Positions 25,669 to 35,489 of a DNA stretch of 45,797 bases are shown in pieces. Under the pieces are notes generated by a model. That model was not told the origin of the DNA. It ran no database searches and saw only the letters and a program-made list of their open reading frames with translations. The translations under genes were made by a program, and so were the position numbers. The DNA is from Lachnospiraceae bacterium (GTDB lineage Bacteria > Bacillota > Clostridia > Lachnospirales > Lachnospiraceae): assembly GCA_017437965.1 (NCBI GenBank), contig JAFRWN010000123.1:1-45797 (forward strand), given 5' to 3'. Numbering within the stretch: the first letter of the stretch is position 1; every line of letters starts with the position of its first letter.

Positions 25669-26412
25669 ATGGCCGAAAAAATACTGGAGATAAAGAATTT
25701 AAGCGTAAATGCAGAGGATAAGGAAATCCTGCATAACGTAAATCTCACAATAAATTCCGGGGAAGTACACGTCCTGATGGGACCGAACGGAGCCGGAAAA
25801 TCAACGCTCGGAAATGTGATTATGGGTAACCCGGCTTATACGGTAACCGGCGGAGAGATAATATACAAGGGTGAGGTGATAAACGAGACACCGGTCAATG
25901 AAAGAGCAAAGAATGGAATTTTCCTTTCTTTTCAGAATCCTGTAGAGGTCCCGGGAATCACTGTTACCAATTTTATCAGGTCCGCATATGCGGCAAAGAC
26001 AGGCGAAAGGGTAAAGCTTTGGGATTTTAAAAAGAAGCTTACCGAGGCAATGGAGATACTTCAGATGGATAAGGCCTATGCCGACAGGGACATGAACGCA
26101 GGCTTTTCCGGAGGAGAAAAGAAGAAAACCGAGATACTGCAGCTTTTGATGCTGAAGCCGGATCTTGCAATACTTGACGAAACTGACTCGGGCCTTGATG
26201 TAGATGCAGTGAAAACTGTTTCCAAAGGAATCGAGGAGTTTGTAAAGAAAGGTGAAGGGTCGCTTCTGATAATAACCCACAGCACCAGGATACTTGATGC
26301 CCTGAAGGTAGACCGGACCCACATAATCGTGGACGGAAGGATCGTAACAAGCTCCGATGACAGTCTGATCGGGGAAGTGAACAATAGCGGCTTTGAAAAA
26401 TATCTCAACTGA
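25669..26412 (+). CDS. sufC: SufC, Fe-S cluster assembly ATPase
   Basis: The 247-residue ABC-type ATPase energises the SufBCD scaffold in the cytoplasm. Walker A GPNGAGKST, Q-loop SFQNPVEVPG, signature FSGGEKKKTE, Walker B LAILDETDSGLDVDA and H-loop ITHSTR are all typical of SufC. It is the first gene of sufC-B-D-S-U-patB. Confidence 0.96.
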   Translation: MAEKILEIKNLSVNAEDKEILHNVNLTINSGEVHVLMGPNGAGKSTLGNVIMGNPAYTVTGGEIIYKGEVINETPVNERAKNGIFLSFQNPVEVPGITVTNFIRSAYAAKTGERVKLWDFKKKLTEAMEILQMDKAYADRDMNAGFSGGEKKKTEILQLLMLKPDLAILDETDSGLDVDAVKTVSKGIEEFVKKGEGSLLIITHSTRILDALKVDRTHIIVDGRIVTSSDDSLIGEVNNSGFEKYLN

Positions 26413-26420
26413 CGGATGAG

Positions 26421-26470
26421 CCCGTACCTAACGGGAGCTTATCCGGTACCGGGGCAGGCACGGTACCGGA
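26421..26470 (+). other. Tandem hairpins between sufC and sufB
   Basis: A small hairpin (CCCGT/ACGGG) is followed by a perfect 10-bp stem TCCGGTACCG / CGGTACCGGA with a 9-base loop. There is no U-tract, so it is not a terminator. It may be an mRNA processing or stability element that sets the SufC to SufB ratio. Confidence 0.6.
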
Positions 26471-26499
26471 GCAGCAGATGCCTGCTAAGGATACAGAGG

Positions 26500-27906
26500 A
26501 TGAAAGAAAAAACACAGATTTCCGACGTTGACCGCGGAATATACGACGTTAAGGACGCGGGTAACGACGCTTATAAAATTGAAGAGGGGCTGACGGCAGA
26601 TATCTTACTGAAGCTTTCCGAAGAGAAGAATGACCCTGAGTGGATGAGGGAGTTCAGACTGAAATCCCTTGAAATATTCAATAAAACCCAAATGCCCGAC
26701 TGGGGTCCCGATATTTCCGGGCTTGATATGGACCACATCGTTACATATGTAAGGCCGAACACGAAAATGAATGCCGACTGGGACGAGGTGCCCGAGGATA
26801 TCAAAAATACCTTTGAAAGGCTCGGCATACCGAAGGCGGAAAGAGAAAGCCTTGCAGGTGTGGGAGCCCAGTACGATTCGGAGCTCGTATATCACAACAT
26901 TAAAAAAGAAGTTGCCGAACAGGGCGTGATCTACACCGACCTTGAAAGTGCGCTGCACGGAGATCATGCGGACATGATAAAAGAGCATTTCATGAAGCTT
27001 GTGCCGCCCACGGATCATAAATTCGCAGCATTGCACGGCGCGGTATGGTCCGGAGGCTCTTTTGTATATGTGCCACCCGGCGTGACTGTCGAAATACCCC
27101 TGCAGTCATATTTCAGACTGAATGCACCGGGTGCCGGACAGTTTGAACATACATTGATAATAGTTGATAAAGGAGCAAAGCTGCATTTCATTGAGGGCTG
27201 TTCAGCTCCTAAGTATAATATCGCCAACCTCCATGCAGGCTGTGTCGAGCTCTTTGTAGGAGAAGATGCTACCATAAGATATTCAACCATTGAAAACTGG
27301 TCGAAAAACATGTATAATCTCAACACAAAAAGAGCGCTTGTGGCCGAGAACGGTAAGGTGGAATGGATATCGGGATCCTTTGGATCACATGTTTCCTACC
27401 TTTATCCAATGAGCATACTGAACGGAAGGCACGCAAAGGCGGAATTTACGGGCGTGACCTTTGCCGGAGAGGGACAGAATCTCGATACGGGATGCAAGAT
27501 AGTCCACAATGCTCCGGACACTTCGTCATATGTCAACACAAGGTCTATTTCAAAAAGCGGAGGAATCTCAACCTTCCGCAGCTCTGTCGTTGTCAATAAC
27601 AAGGCGAAAAATTCCAAGTCGGCGGTTGCTTGCGAATCGCTGATACTCGATAAAGAATCGAGGTCGGATACGATCCCGGCAATGGATATCAAGACCAAGG
27701 ATGCAGATATCGGACATGAGGCAAAAATAGGAAGGATCAGCGATGAGGCTGTTTTCTATCTGATGTCGAGGGGACTTTCGGAGGATGAGGCAAGGGCGCT
27801 TATCGTCAGCGGTTTTGCCGATAATGTGTCAAAGGAACTGCCTTTAGAATATGCTGTTGAGATGAATAATCTGATAAGGCTCGAAATGAAGGGCTCTATC
27901 GGCTGA
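26500..27906 (+). CDS. sufB: SufB, Fe-S cluster scaffold subunit
   Basis: The start chosen is ATG 26500, with AAGG nine bases upstream; this gives 468 residues, the usual SufB length, whereas an upstream GTG/ATG reading adds 28 unrelated residues that include the intercistronic hairpin. The N-terminal ISDVDRGIYD and the conserved beta-helix stretches (HGAVWSGGSFVYVPPGVTVE, IENWSKNMYNLNTKRA, HEAKIGRISDEAVFYLMSRG) are diagnostic. SufB builds nascent clusters with SufC and SufD. Confidence 0.96.
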   Translation: MKEKTQISDVDRGIYDVKDAGNDAYKIEEGLTADILLKLSEEKNDPEWMREFRLKSLEIFNKTQMPDWGPDISGLDMDHIVTYVRPNTKMNADWDEVPEDIKNTFERLGIPKAERESLAGVGAQYDSELVYHNIKKEVAEQGVIYTDLESALHGDHADMIKEHFMKLVPPTDHKFAALHGAVWSGGSFVYVPPGVTVEIPLQSYFRLNAPGAGQFEHTLIIVDKGAKLHFIEGCSAPKYNIANLHAGCVELFVGEDATIRYSTIENWSKNMYNLNTKRALVAENGKVEWISGSFGSHVSYLYPMSILNGRHAKAEFTGVTFAGEGQNLDTGCKIVHNAPDTSSYVNTRSISKSGGISTFRSSVVVNNKAKNSKSAVACESLILDKESRSDTIPAMDIKTKDADIGHEAKIGRISDEAVFYLMSRGLSEDEARALIVSGFADNVSKELPLEYAVEMNNLIRLEMKGSIG

Positions 27907-27922
27907 GTAAAGAGGTGGATAG

Positions 27923-28831
27923 ATGAGAGAAAAAACGGTAAACAGGCTGAGTGCGCCCACCTTCGGCTGGCTTGATGTTAATGAAGCCAGACTGCTGCTG
28001 CCGGAGAAGGTAGCAGATCAGGGAGAGAGCAGGCTCACTCTTGAAGAAAAAAGAATTAACGAGGAACTTAAGGACGAGGCTTTGCTTACGGATAACGAAG
28101 TGCTTTACTCAAAAAAGCTGAGCCTTCATGTTCCGAAGGGCGTAAATGCCGAATATATACAGAGGATTTCCTATGATAATCCTCACTCGTTAAATGTAGA
28201 CATTGAACTGGAAGCGGATGCTTCGCTGGTTTTTGTCCAGCTGATAGATTCGAAGGAAGGCGTGCCCTTTGTTAACGATGTTAAGATAACACAGCTCGAT
28301 TCCTCGAAGATCAGCGTGATCCAGCTTTTTCAGGGAGAAGGAAAAATTTACAGCAACCTTTTCTCAGGACTGTCGGGAAATCGGGCAGAGTTTGAAAATT
28401 CTGTCGCATATCATGTTCTGGGAAACGGAGTTTTAGATATCAGTCTTGAAGCACTGCACACCGGAAAGAAAACAAAGAGCAGGATCGAATACAAGGGTGT
28501 GTTAAGAGATAACGCTAACAAGATATTCCGCGGCACCATCAACTTTAAAAAGGGTGCCTCGGGTGCTGAAGGAACCGAAAAAGAGGATGTGCTGATACTG
28601 GATGACGGGGCGGAAAACAAAACCGTTCCTCTCATTTTGTGCGATGAGGAGGATGTTGCCGGAGAACACGGTGCAAGCATAGGAAGGCTCCCGGAGGACC
28701 TGGTATTTTATCTTTCGTCGCGAGGATTAGAAACGGAAGAAATATATGAATTGATGGCGGATGCAAGGATATCGGCGCTTTTAAAAAAGGTGCCGGGTTG
28801 TGAGCAGCCCGAGGTGAATATGAATGAATGA
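27923..28831 (+). CDS. sufD: SufD, Fe-S scaffold partner subunit
   Basis: The 302-residue protein is shorter than most SufD (~420) because the N-terminal helical part is reduced. The C-terminal half has the SufB/D signature (FRGTINFKKGASGAEGTEKE, GEHGASIGRLPEDLVFYLSSRG). The His of EHGAS corresponds to the conserved SufD ligand. It starts 16 bp after sufB and overlaps sufS by 8 bp. Confidence 0.93.
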   Translation: MREKTVNRLSAPTFGWLDVNEARLLLPEKVADQGESRLTLEEKRINEELKDEALLTDNEVLYSKKLSLHVPKGVNAEYIQRISYDNPHSLNVDIELEADASLVFVQLIDSKEGVPFVNDVKITQLDSSKISVIQLFQGEGKIYSNLFSGLSGNRAEFENSVAYHVLGNGVLDISLEALHTGKKTKSRIEYKGVLRDNANKIFRGTINFKKGASGAEGTEKEDVLILDDGAENKTVPLILCDEEDVAGEHGASIGRLPEDLVFYLSSRGLETEEIYELMADARISALLKKVPGCEQPEVNMNE

Positions 28832-30038
28832 CAATGAAATATTAAAGGAGTTCCCGATCTTTGACGGAAGCTTCACATATCTTGATTCGGCAGCCACTTC
28901 ACAAAAGCCGGAGTGTGTGATTAACGCCGAGAAGGAATTCTATGAAAAATACAATGCAAATCCTCTTCGCGGGCTTTACCGCTTAAGCGTTGAAGCCACG
29001 GAAAAATATGAGGACGCAAGAGAGGCGGTAAGAGGCTTCATAAATGCCGGCAGTACAAAAGAGATCATTTTTACACGTAACGCCAGCGAAAGCCTTAATC
29101 TGGTCGCATATTCCTACGCCGAAAATTTCCTGAAAGCGGGAGACGAGATAGTAGTCAGTATACTTGAGCACCACAGTAATTTCCTGCCTTGGAAGAATGC
29201 CGCCAAAAAAACCGGCGCTAAGGTTGTCTTCCTTGACTGCGACAGCGAGGGTGGCATAAGTACAGAAGCACTTGAATCGGTGATGAGCGAAAAAACAAAG
29301 ATTGTGGCCGTTACCATGGTATCGAATGTGATAGGACGCAAAAACGATATCAAAGCCTTTGCCGGAATAGCTCATAAGTATGGTGCGGTTATCGTAGCCG
29401 ACGGGGCACAGTCTGTGCCGCATATGAAGGTGGATGTAAGAGAGCTTGATGTGGACTTTCTGGCCTTTTCGGGTCACAAAATGTACGGCCCGATGGGAAT
29501 AGGAGTGCTCTACGGAAAGGAAGCTTTGCTTGAGAGCATGCCGCCCTTCCTTTACGGCGGGGAGATGATCGAGACTGTAACGAGGGATAGGACCACCTTT
29601 GCCGAGCTTCCTCATAAGTTTGAGGCGGGCACTGTGAATGCAGCCGGTGCATACGGTCTTCATAAAGCGATAGATTTCATCAACCGCATCGGCATGGAGA
29701 ACATCGAGAAAAGAGAGAGGGAGCTTACGGCTTATGCCTATGAAAAGCTTTCTGCTATCCCTCACCTCAGTATACTCGGCTCGAAGGATGCTATGGATCA
29801 TCACGGTATACTTACCTTCCTTATTGAAGGAGTACATCCTCATGATGTTTCCGCTATACTCAGCGAAAAAAATGTCTTTGTCAGAGCCGGAAACCACTGT
29901 GCACAGCCCTTGCTTAAGCATCTCGGTTCACCTTCGACAACGAGGGCAAGCCTTGCTTTTTACAATACAAAGGACGATATTGACAGACTGGCTTCGGCCC
30001 TGTCATCGGTAAGGCCGCTGATGGGCTACGACGATTAG
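28824..30038 (+). CDS. sufS: SufS, group II cysteine desulfurase
   Basis: The 404-residue class V aminotransferase-fold enzyme takes sulfur from cysteine for cluster assembly. The PLP lysine is in FSGHKMYGP and the persulfide Cys in RAGNHCAQP, which matches the group II (SufS) motif. The start overlaps the end of sufD (GAGGTG upstream). The sulfur acceptor is the SufU encoded next. Confidence 0.96.
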   Translation: MNDNEILKEFPIFDGSFTYLDSAATSQKPECVINAEKEFYEKYNANPLRGLYRLSVEATEKYEDAREAVRGFINAGSTKEIIFTRNASESLNLVAYSYAENFLKAGDEIVVSILEHHSNFLPWKNAAKKTGAKVVFLDCDSEGGISTEALESVMSEKTKIVAVTMVSNVIGRKNDIKAFAGIAHKYGAVIVADGAQSVPHMKVDVRELDVDFLAFSGHKMYGPMGIGVLYGKEALLESMPPFLYGGEMIETVTRDRTTFAELPHKFEAGTVNAAGAYGLHKAIDFINRIGMENIEKRERELTAYAYEKLSAIPHLSILGSKDAMDHHGILTFLIEGVHPHDVSAILSEKNVFVRAGNHCAQPLLKHLGSPSTTRASLAFYNTKDDIDRLASALSSVRPLMGYDD

Positions 30039-30049
30039 AAGGAGTAAAA

Positions 30050-30478
30050 ATGGGAGCTGTTTTTTACAACGAAATACTGACGGAACATAATCTTCATCCG
30101 GAGCATAAGCATGAGCTGCCCGATGCCGATTTTGAACTTGAGGGCATAAATCCGAGCTGCGGCGACGAGATAGTCCTCAGGCTTAAAACGAAGGACGGGA
30201 TAATCACCGACGGAGCATATACGGGAGACGGCTGTGCCATTTCCCAGGCTTCCGCGGATATGATGCTCGATCTTGTCATCGGCAGGAGTATCGATGAGGC
30301 AAAAAGGCTTACCGATATATTCCTCAGGATGATAAAAGAGGGAATAAGCGAAGAAGAACTCGAAGAGCTTGAGGAAGCATCCGTACTTGCCGATATTGCT
30401 CATATGCCGGCAAGGGTGAAATGTGCGGTGCTCGGATGGCATACGCTCGAGGGTATAATAGGAGATAAGAATGTCTGA
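30050..30478 (+). CDS. sufU: SufU, zinc-dependent sulfur acceptor of SufS
   Basis: The 142-residue protein has the three conserved cysteines Cys37 (PSCGDE), Cys62 (GDGCAIS) and Cys125 (RVKCAVLGW), plus the Gly-rich SufU context. It takes persulfide sulfur from SufS and hands it to SufBCD. AAGGAG precedes ATG 30050. The gene overlaps the next by 8 bp. Confidence 0.95.
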   Translation: MGAVFYNEILTEHNLHPEHKHELPDADFELEGINPSCGDEIVLRLKTKDGIITDGAYTGDGCAISQASADMMLDLVIGRSIDEAKRLTDIFLRMIKEGISEEELEELEEASVLADIAHMPARVKCAVLGWHTLEGIIGDKNV

Positions 30479-31655
30479 AAGAAATCTTGATTTTGACAAA
30501 ATAACCGACAGGTACAACACTCTGTCACTAAAATATGATTATGCTGCAAGACGGGGAATGCCCGAGGGACTGCTTCCGCTATGGGTGGCAGACATTGATT
30601 TTCCGACATCCTCATATATTCAGGATGCACTTAAGGCTCAGACAGAGCATGGCATTTTCGGTTACAGTGAGCCGCTTAACTCTTATTTTGAAGCACTGGC
30701 CGGCTGGATGAAGTCCCACCATGGTTATGAATTCAAAAACAATGAAACTGTAAGAACGCCGGGAATAGTGATGGCGCTTGCTATGGCTGTAAAGGCCTTT
30801 ACGAAAGAGGGCGACGGAGTGCTCATACAGACTCCGGTGTATTATCCTTTCTATGAAGTTATAGAGGATAACAGGCGTGTGATAGTAAGAAACCCCTTAA
30901 AGCAGAACGAAGAGGGAAGATACTGCATCGATTTTGAGGATTTCGAAAAGAAAATCAGCGAAAACGGGATAAAGCTCTTTCTTCTGTGCAACCCGCATAA
31001 TCCGGGCGGAAGCGTCTGGACTGCAGCGGAGCTTCTTAAAATCGGTGAGATATGCGAAAAGCACGGAGTGATAGTCGTCAGCGATGAGATACATGCCGAC
31101 TATGTGTTTAAAGGAAAGCACACTGTTTTCGAGAAAGTAAAGGAAAGCTTTAAGGATTTTACGATTACCTGTACTTCGCCTAGCAAGACATTTAATCTTG
31201 CGGGACTGCAGATATCAAATATTTTCATCAAGAACCCGGCTATCAGGCGTGCATTCAGGAAAGAAATTGACGCTGCAGGCTATTCACAGCTCGGAGTTAT
31301 GGGACTGGTTGCTGCCGAAGCCGCATACAGGCACGGTGAGGAGTGGTATCTTGCCGCAAAGAAATATATTTATGATAATATACTTTTTACCGAGGAATAC
31401 ATCCGTAAAAACATCCCGGGAATCAAAATGATCAGACCTGAGGGCACCTATCTTGTCTGGCTCGACTGCAAGGGTCTGGGACTTTCGGATGACGAGCTTG
31501 ACAGGCTGATAATAAACAAAGCCAGGTTGTGGCTGGATTCCGGAAAAATTTTCGGAGATGAGGGTAAGGGTTTTCAGAGAATAAACGTGGCAGCACCTAG
31601 AAAGCTGATAGAACAGGCTCTCGGACAGTTATCTGCTGCAGTGAACACCCTATAG
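30471..31655 (+). CDS. patB: PatB/MalY-type C-S beta-lyase
   Basis: The 394-residue fold-type I PLP enzyme belongs to the MalY/PatB aminotransferase-like group. WVADIDFPTSSYI near residue 38, LCNPHNPGGSVWT near 172 and the PLP lysine in CTSPSKTFNLAGLQ are diagnostic. Members cleave cystathionine, cystine or S-alkyl-cysteines to pyruvate, ammonia and a thiol. Cotranscription with sufU (8-bp overlap) suggests it feeds sulfur or thiol into the cluster. Confidence 0.9.
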   Translation: MSERNLDFDKITDRYNTLSLKYDYAARRGMPEGLLPLWVADIDFPTSSYIQDALKAQTEHGIFGYSEPLNSYFEALAGWMKSHHGYEFKNNETVRTPGIVMALAMAVKAFTKEGDGVLIQTPVYYPFYEVIEDNRRVIVRNPLKQNEEGRYCIDFEDFEKKISENGIKLFLLCNPHNPGGSVWTAAELLKIGEICEKHGVIVVSDEIHADYVFKGKHTVFEKVKESFKDFTITCTSPSKTFNLAGLQISNIFIKNPAIRRAFRKEIDAAGYSQLGVMGLVAAEAAYRHGEEWYLAAKKYIYDNILFTEEYIRKNIPGIKMIRPEGTYLVWLDCKGLGLSDDELDRLIINKARLWLDSGKIFGDEGKGFQRINVAAPRKLIEQALGQLSAAVNTL

Positions 31656-31710
31656 TTTTTTTCGATAACCGGTAACAGAAATTTTGAAACGGCAAAAGGA
31701 AGTAAAACTA

Positions 31711-31739
31711 TTGACATTAATTGCCAACTGACTTATAAT
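31711..31739 (+). promoter_or_regulatory. Consensus sigma-A promoter of the nifB operon
   Basis: Perfect TTGACA (31711-31716) and perfect TATAAT (31734-31739) with a 17-base spacer. So strong a promoter implies tight control by a repressor. Confidence 0.9.
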
Positions 31740-31762
31740 TTTGCCGTGACGTAAAACATAGT

Positions 31763-31785
31763 AACCCTATATAATAAGTAGGAAA
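31763..31785. promoter_or_regulatory. Putative Rrf2-type operator of the nifB operon
   Basis: AACCCTAT-N7-GTAGGAAA fits CC-N13-GGAA. It lies in the short leader, ~24 bases after the -10 box and 12 bases before the start codon. Confidence 0.5.
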
Positions 31786-31797
31786 AGTGAGGAAAAG

Positions 31798-32667
31798 ATG
31801 AGTAAAGCCTACGAAGAATTACAGAGATCGCATCCGTGCTTTGGAGGTCATGTAAATAATGCAGGACGCATACATCTTCCTGTAAGCCCGGGATGCAATA
31901 TCGGTTGCCGGTTCTGCGAAAGGGCAATCAATGATACCGAAAACAGGCCCGGTGTGGCTTCAAAGGTGGTAAGCCCCGAGGAAAGCATTGATATACTGAA
32001 AAAAGCCATTGAAATCTGTCCGGAGATAAAGGTGGCAGGAATTGCCGGACCGGGAGATACGCTTGCAACGGACTATGCTCTTGAAACCTTCAGGCTGATA
32101 GGAAAGGAATTTCCCGGACTTATAAAGTGCATGAGCACAAACGGACTGCTTTTAAACGAAAGGGCGGACGAGATAACAGAAGCCGGGATCGATTCACTAA
32201 CTGTGACGGTCAATGCCATAGATCCGGAAATACTCGTAAAACTAAACAAGTTCATTATATACCATGGAGAACGGATCGAGGGAACAAAAGGAGCGCGGAT
32301 ATTGATCGATAACCAGCTCGCCGGCATAAAGAAGCTTGCAAAAAAAGGAATCACTATTAAGGTCAACACAGTCCTGGTACCGGGGATCAACGAGGACCAT
32401 ATACCTGAGATCGCAAAGGCCGTGGCTGAAGCGGGAGCAGATATATATAACATTATCCCCCTGATTCCGACAGCGGAGTTAAAAGATGCAAAGGCTCCCG
32501 ACTGTGCAATGATCGATAAGGTCAGAACCGAAGCAGGAAAATACATAGACGTTTTCAGGCACTGTCAGCACTGCCGGGCCGATGCGGTCGGTGTTCCCGG
32601 CAGATCGGAATACGGAGACCGTATTTACCTGAACAGAGTGGCAGGAGAAAACTTTTCACACGGGTAG
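31798..32667 (+). CDS. nifB: NifB-like radical SAM enzyme (no fused NifX domain)
   Basis: The 289-residue protein matches the NifB radical SAM core, which builds the carbide-centred Fe8S9C precursor (NifB-co). The HPC motif is at 12-14, the radical SAM cysteines 33/37/40 are in PGCNIGCRFC, and the late motif FRHCQHCRADAVG (~253-265) holds the C-terminal ligands. It lacks the C-terminal NifX-like domain of many NifB proteins; that function is supplied by the next gene. Its presence means the D/K proteins here probably carry a NifB-co-type cluster. Confidence 0.9.
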   Translation: MSKAYEELQRSHPCFGGHVNNAGRIHLPVSPGCNIGCRFCERAINDTENRPGVASKVVSPEESIDILKKAIEICPEIKVAGIAGPGDTLATDYALETFRLIGKEFPGLIKCMSTNGLLLNERADEITEAGIDSLTVTVNAIDPEILVKLNKFIIYHGERIEGTKGARILIDNQLAGIKKLAKKGITIKVNTVLVPGINEDHIPEIAKAVAEAGADIYNIIPLIPTAELKDAKAPDCAMIDKVRTEAGKYIDVFRHCQHCRADAVGVPGRSEYGDRIYLNRVAGENFSHG

Positions 32668-32691
32668 CGTAAAAGCACAGGAGAACTGCAG

Positions 32692-33054
32692 ATGAGCGAC
32701 GGATACAGTTGTAAAATAGCGATTGCGAGTACGGACGGACAATATGTGAATGTGCATTTCGGCAGGGCCGAGAGATTTTTGATCTACGGTCTTAAGGAGA
32801 ACGGGGACACCGATTTCCTTGAGGAAAGAAACGTCAATACCGTCTGCCACGGAGGATATCATCTTGTGGATGAAATGAGGAAAAAAGCAGAAAGCTTTTC
32901 CGACTGTGAATATGTTATCGCTTTAAAGATAGGCGACGGTGCGGTGCGCATGCTCGGTGAATACGGGATAAGTCCCATAGAGCATCCGGGGGATATTGAA
33001 GAAGCCCTGGACAAACTGATACGGTACAGGAAGGTTAAAAACCTTTTTGGATAA
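32692..33054 (+). CDS. NifX/NifB C-terminal-type cofactor-binding protein
   Basis: The 120-residue protein belongs to the dinitrogenase iron-molybdenum cofactor (NifX/NafY) family. KIAIASTDGQYVNVHFGRAERF at the N terminus and the closing EYGISPIEHPGDIEEALDKL are typical. It would carry NifB-co from NifB to its target. AGGAGA precedes the start. It is the separate form of the domain that is fused to NifB in other organisms. Confidence 0.88.
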   Translation: MSDGYSCKIAIASTDGQYVNVHFGRAERFLIYGLKENGDTDFLEERNVNTVCHGGYHLVDEMRKKAESFSDCEYVIALKIGDGAVRMLGEYGISPIEHPGDIEEALDKLIRYRKVKNLFG

Positions 33055-33070
33055 ATAATTAAGATATTGA

Positions 33071-33934
<864 letters not shown>

Positions 33935-33967
33935 TCTTAATCATCGAATCATTACAGGAGAAAAAAC

Positions 33968-35443
33968 ATGTCTATAAATCTGAATTCATCGAACGTTGCC
34001 ACACGTGAAAACAGAATCGGTTCGATAACCGGATATATCGGTTCTCTTAAGGATCTGTCCGAGCAGAGTGAGTGCGGAACGCTTAAGGGATGCAGCCGCT
34101 GCTTCTCGCAGTCGAGCACCTGTCTTTCGAGCTGTGCCTTAGGACAGCTTTCCGCCATACGTGACATTGCGATAATCCATCACGGTCCTGCGGGCTGTTC
34201 CGTGGCAGGTGCGGGGACCTATTATCTTGACAAGGTAATGGCAAAGAAAAGAGGAGTGACGACAGATACCGTATATGTCGGAACGGATATGAACGAGAAG
34301 GATACGATCTTTGGGTCTACTCAGGCCTTAAGGGATATAATTCTCGAGGTTAACAGGCGTTATGCGCCGAAGGCAATCTTTGTATCAAGCTCGTGTGCCA
34401 CTGGTATAATAGGAGAGGACATCGACAGTGTTGTCGATGAGGTAAAGGAAGAAATAAAAGTTCCGGTGATAGCCGTCCACTGCGAGGGCTTCAAGTCGCG
34501 TATCTGGGCCACGGGCTTTGATATCTCGGATCATGCTGTACTTTCCGGAATAGTAAAACCTCCGAAGGAAAAACGAAACACGGTCAATTTCAAGAATTTC
34601 TACGAGAGCGCAAGACCTGAGATCATCGAGATGTTCAAAAACTTCGATCTTGAGCCCATATTCCTGTATTGCAACTCAAGCGTAGAGGAGCTTGAGCATA
34701 TTTCGGAATCGCTTGCGACTACCTGTATCTGCGGTACCCTGGGCAATTATCTCGGCAACGGACTTGAGGAAAAGTACGGCGTTCCCTATGTAAGAAGCAT
34801 TAACCCTCTCGGTGTGGCAGGCTTTGAAGCCTGGCTGCGTGCGATAGGCGATGCGACGGGAAGAAGAGATAAGGTGGAAAAATATATTGAGGAGCAGAGG
34901 GCAATCTACCTTCCTCAGATCGAAGAGGTCAAAAAACAGCTTAAAGGACTTAAGGCAGTGCTCGGAATGGGCCCCGGCTATACCTTCGAGGTTTCCCGTG
35001 TGCTTAACGAGCTCGGCATTGAGGTTGTATGGGCTCTTGCTTGGCACTATGACAAGAAATACGAGAACGGAGACGTTCCTCCTTCAATGAAATATCTGCT
35101 TGAAAACGATGTGGATTTTGAAGCGAGCGTTGCAGATCAGCAGAATTATGAGGTGATGAACATCCTCAACAAGTACCAGCCCGATCTTTACCTGTCAAGA
35201 CATCCCGGTTCAACCGTATGGGCAATAAAGAACGGTACTCCTGCGGTATATGTTGCCGACGAATACATGATCTTCGGCTATAAGCATACGCTTGAATTTG
35301 CACATGCGGTTCTGGATGCGATACATAACCGCAGCTTTGAAAAGAACCTTGCCGCAAGGGTAAAGCTGCCCTATACAAAATGGTGGTATGAGCAGAAGGT
35401 GGATGAATTCCTTGAAGAGCCCTCTGACAAAAAGGCTCAGTAA
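33968..35443 (+). CDS. Nitrogenase component 1-like alpha subunit (D2)
   Basis: The 491-residue NifD-like protein has P-cluster candidates Cys42 (LKGCSRC), Cys77 (HHGPAGC) and Cys143 (SSCATGIIGED), and Cys255 (TCICGTLGNYLG) at the cofactor position. Lys439 falls at the His442 position, with His440 next to it. Gln191 is Trp180 and His195 is Phe184. Unusually, extra cysteines cluster near the N terminus (36, 42, 45, 52, 56). N-terminal RENRIGSITGYIG is typical of nitrogenase-like rather than true NifD. It follows nifH by 33 bp (AGGAG) in B-X-H-D-K order, as in Mar systems. Confidence 0.88.
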   Translation: MSINLNSSNVATRENRIGSITGYIGSLKDLSEQSECGTLKGCSRCFSQSSTCLSSCALGQLSAIRDIAIIHHGPAGCSVAGAGTYYLDKVMAKKRGVTTDTVYVGTDMNEKDTIFGSTQALRDIILEVNRRYAPKAIFVSSSCATGIIGEDIDSVVDEVKEEIKVPVIAVHCEGFKSRIWATGFDISDHAVLSGIVKPPKEKRNTVNFKNFYESARPEIIEMFKNFDLEPIFLYCNSSVEELEHISESLATTCICGTLGNYLGNGLEEKYGVPYVRSINPLGVAGFEAWLRAIGDATGRRDKVEKYIEEQRAIYLPQIEEVKKQLKGLKAVLGMGPGYTFEVSRVLNELGIEVVWALAWHYDKKYENGDVPPSMKYLLENDVDFEASVADQQNYEVMNILNKYQPDLYLSRHPGSTVWAIKNGTPAVYVADEYMIFGYKHTLEFAHAVLDAIHNRSFEKNLAARVKLPYTKWWYEQKVDEFLEEPSDKKAQ

Positions 35444-35489
35444 AAGGGAAGAGGAACACAAAAAAACTGAGAGGATAAATGAGAAAAAA

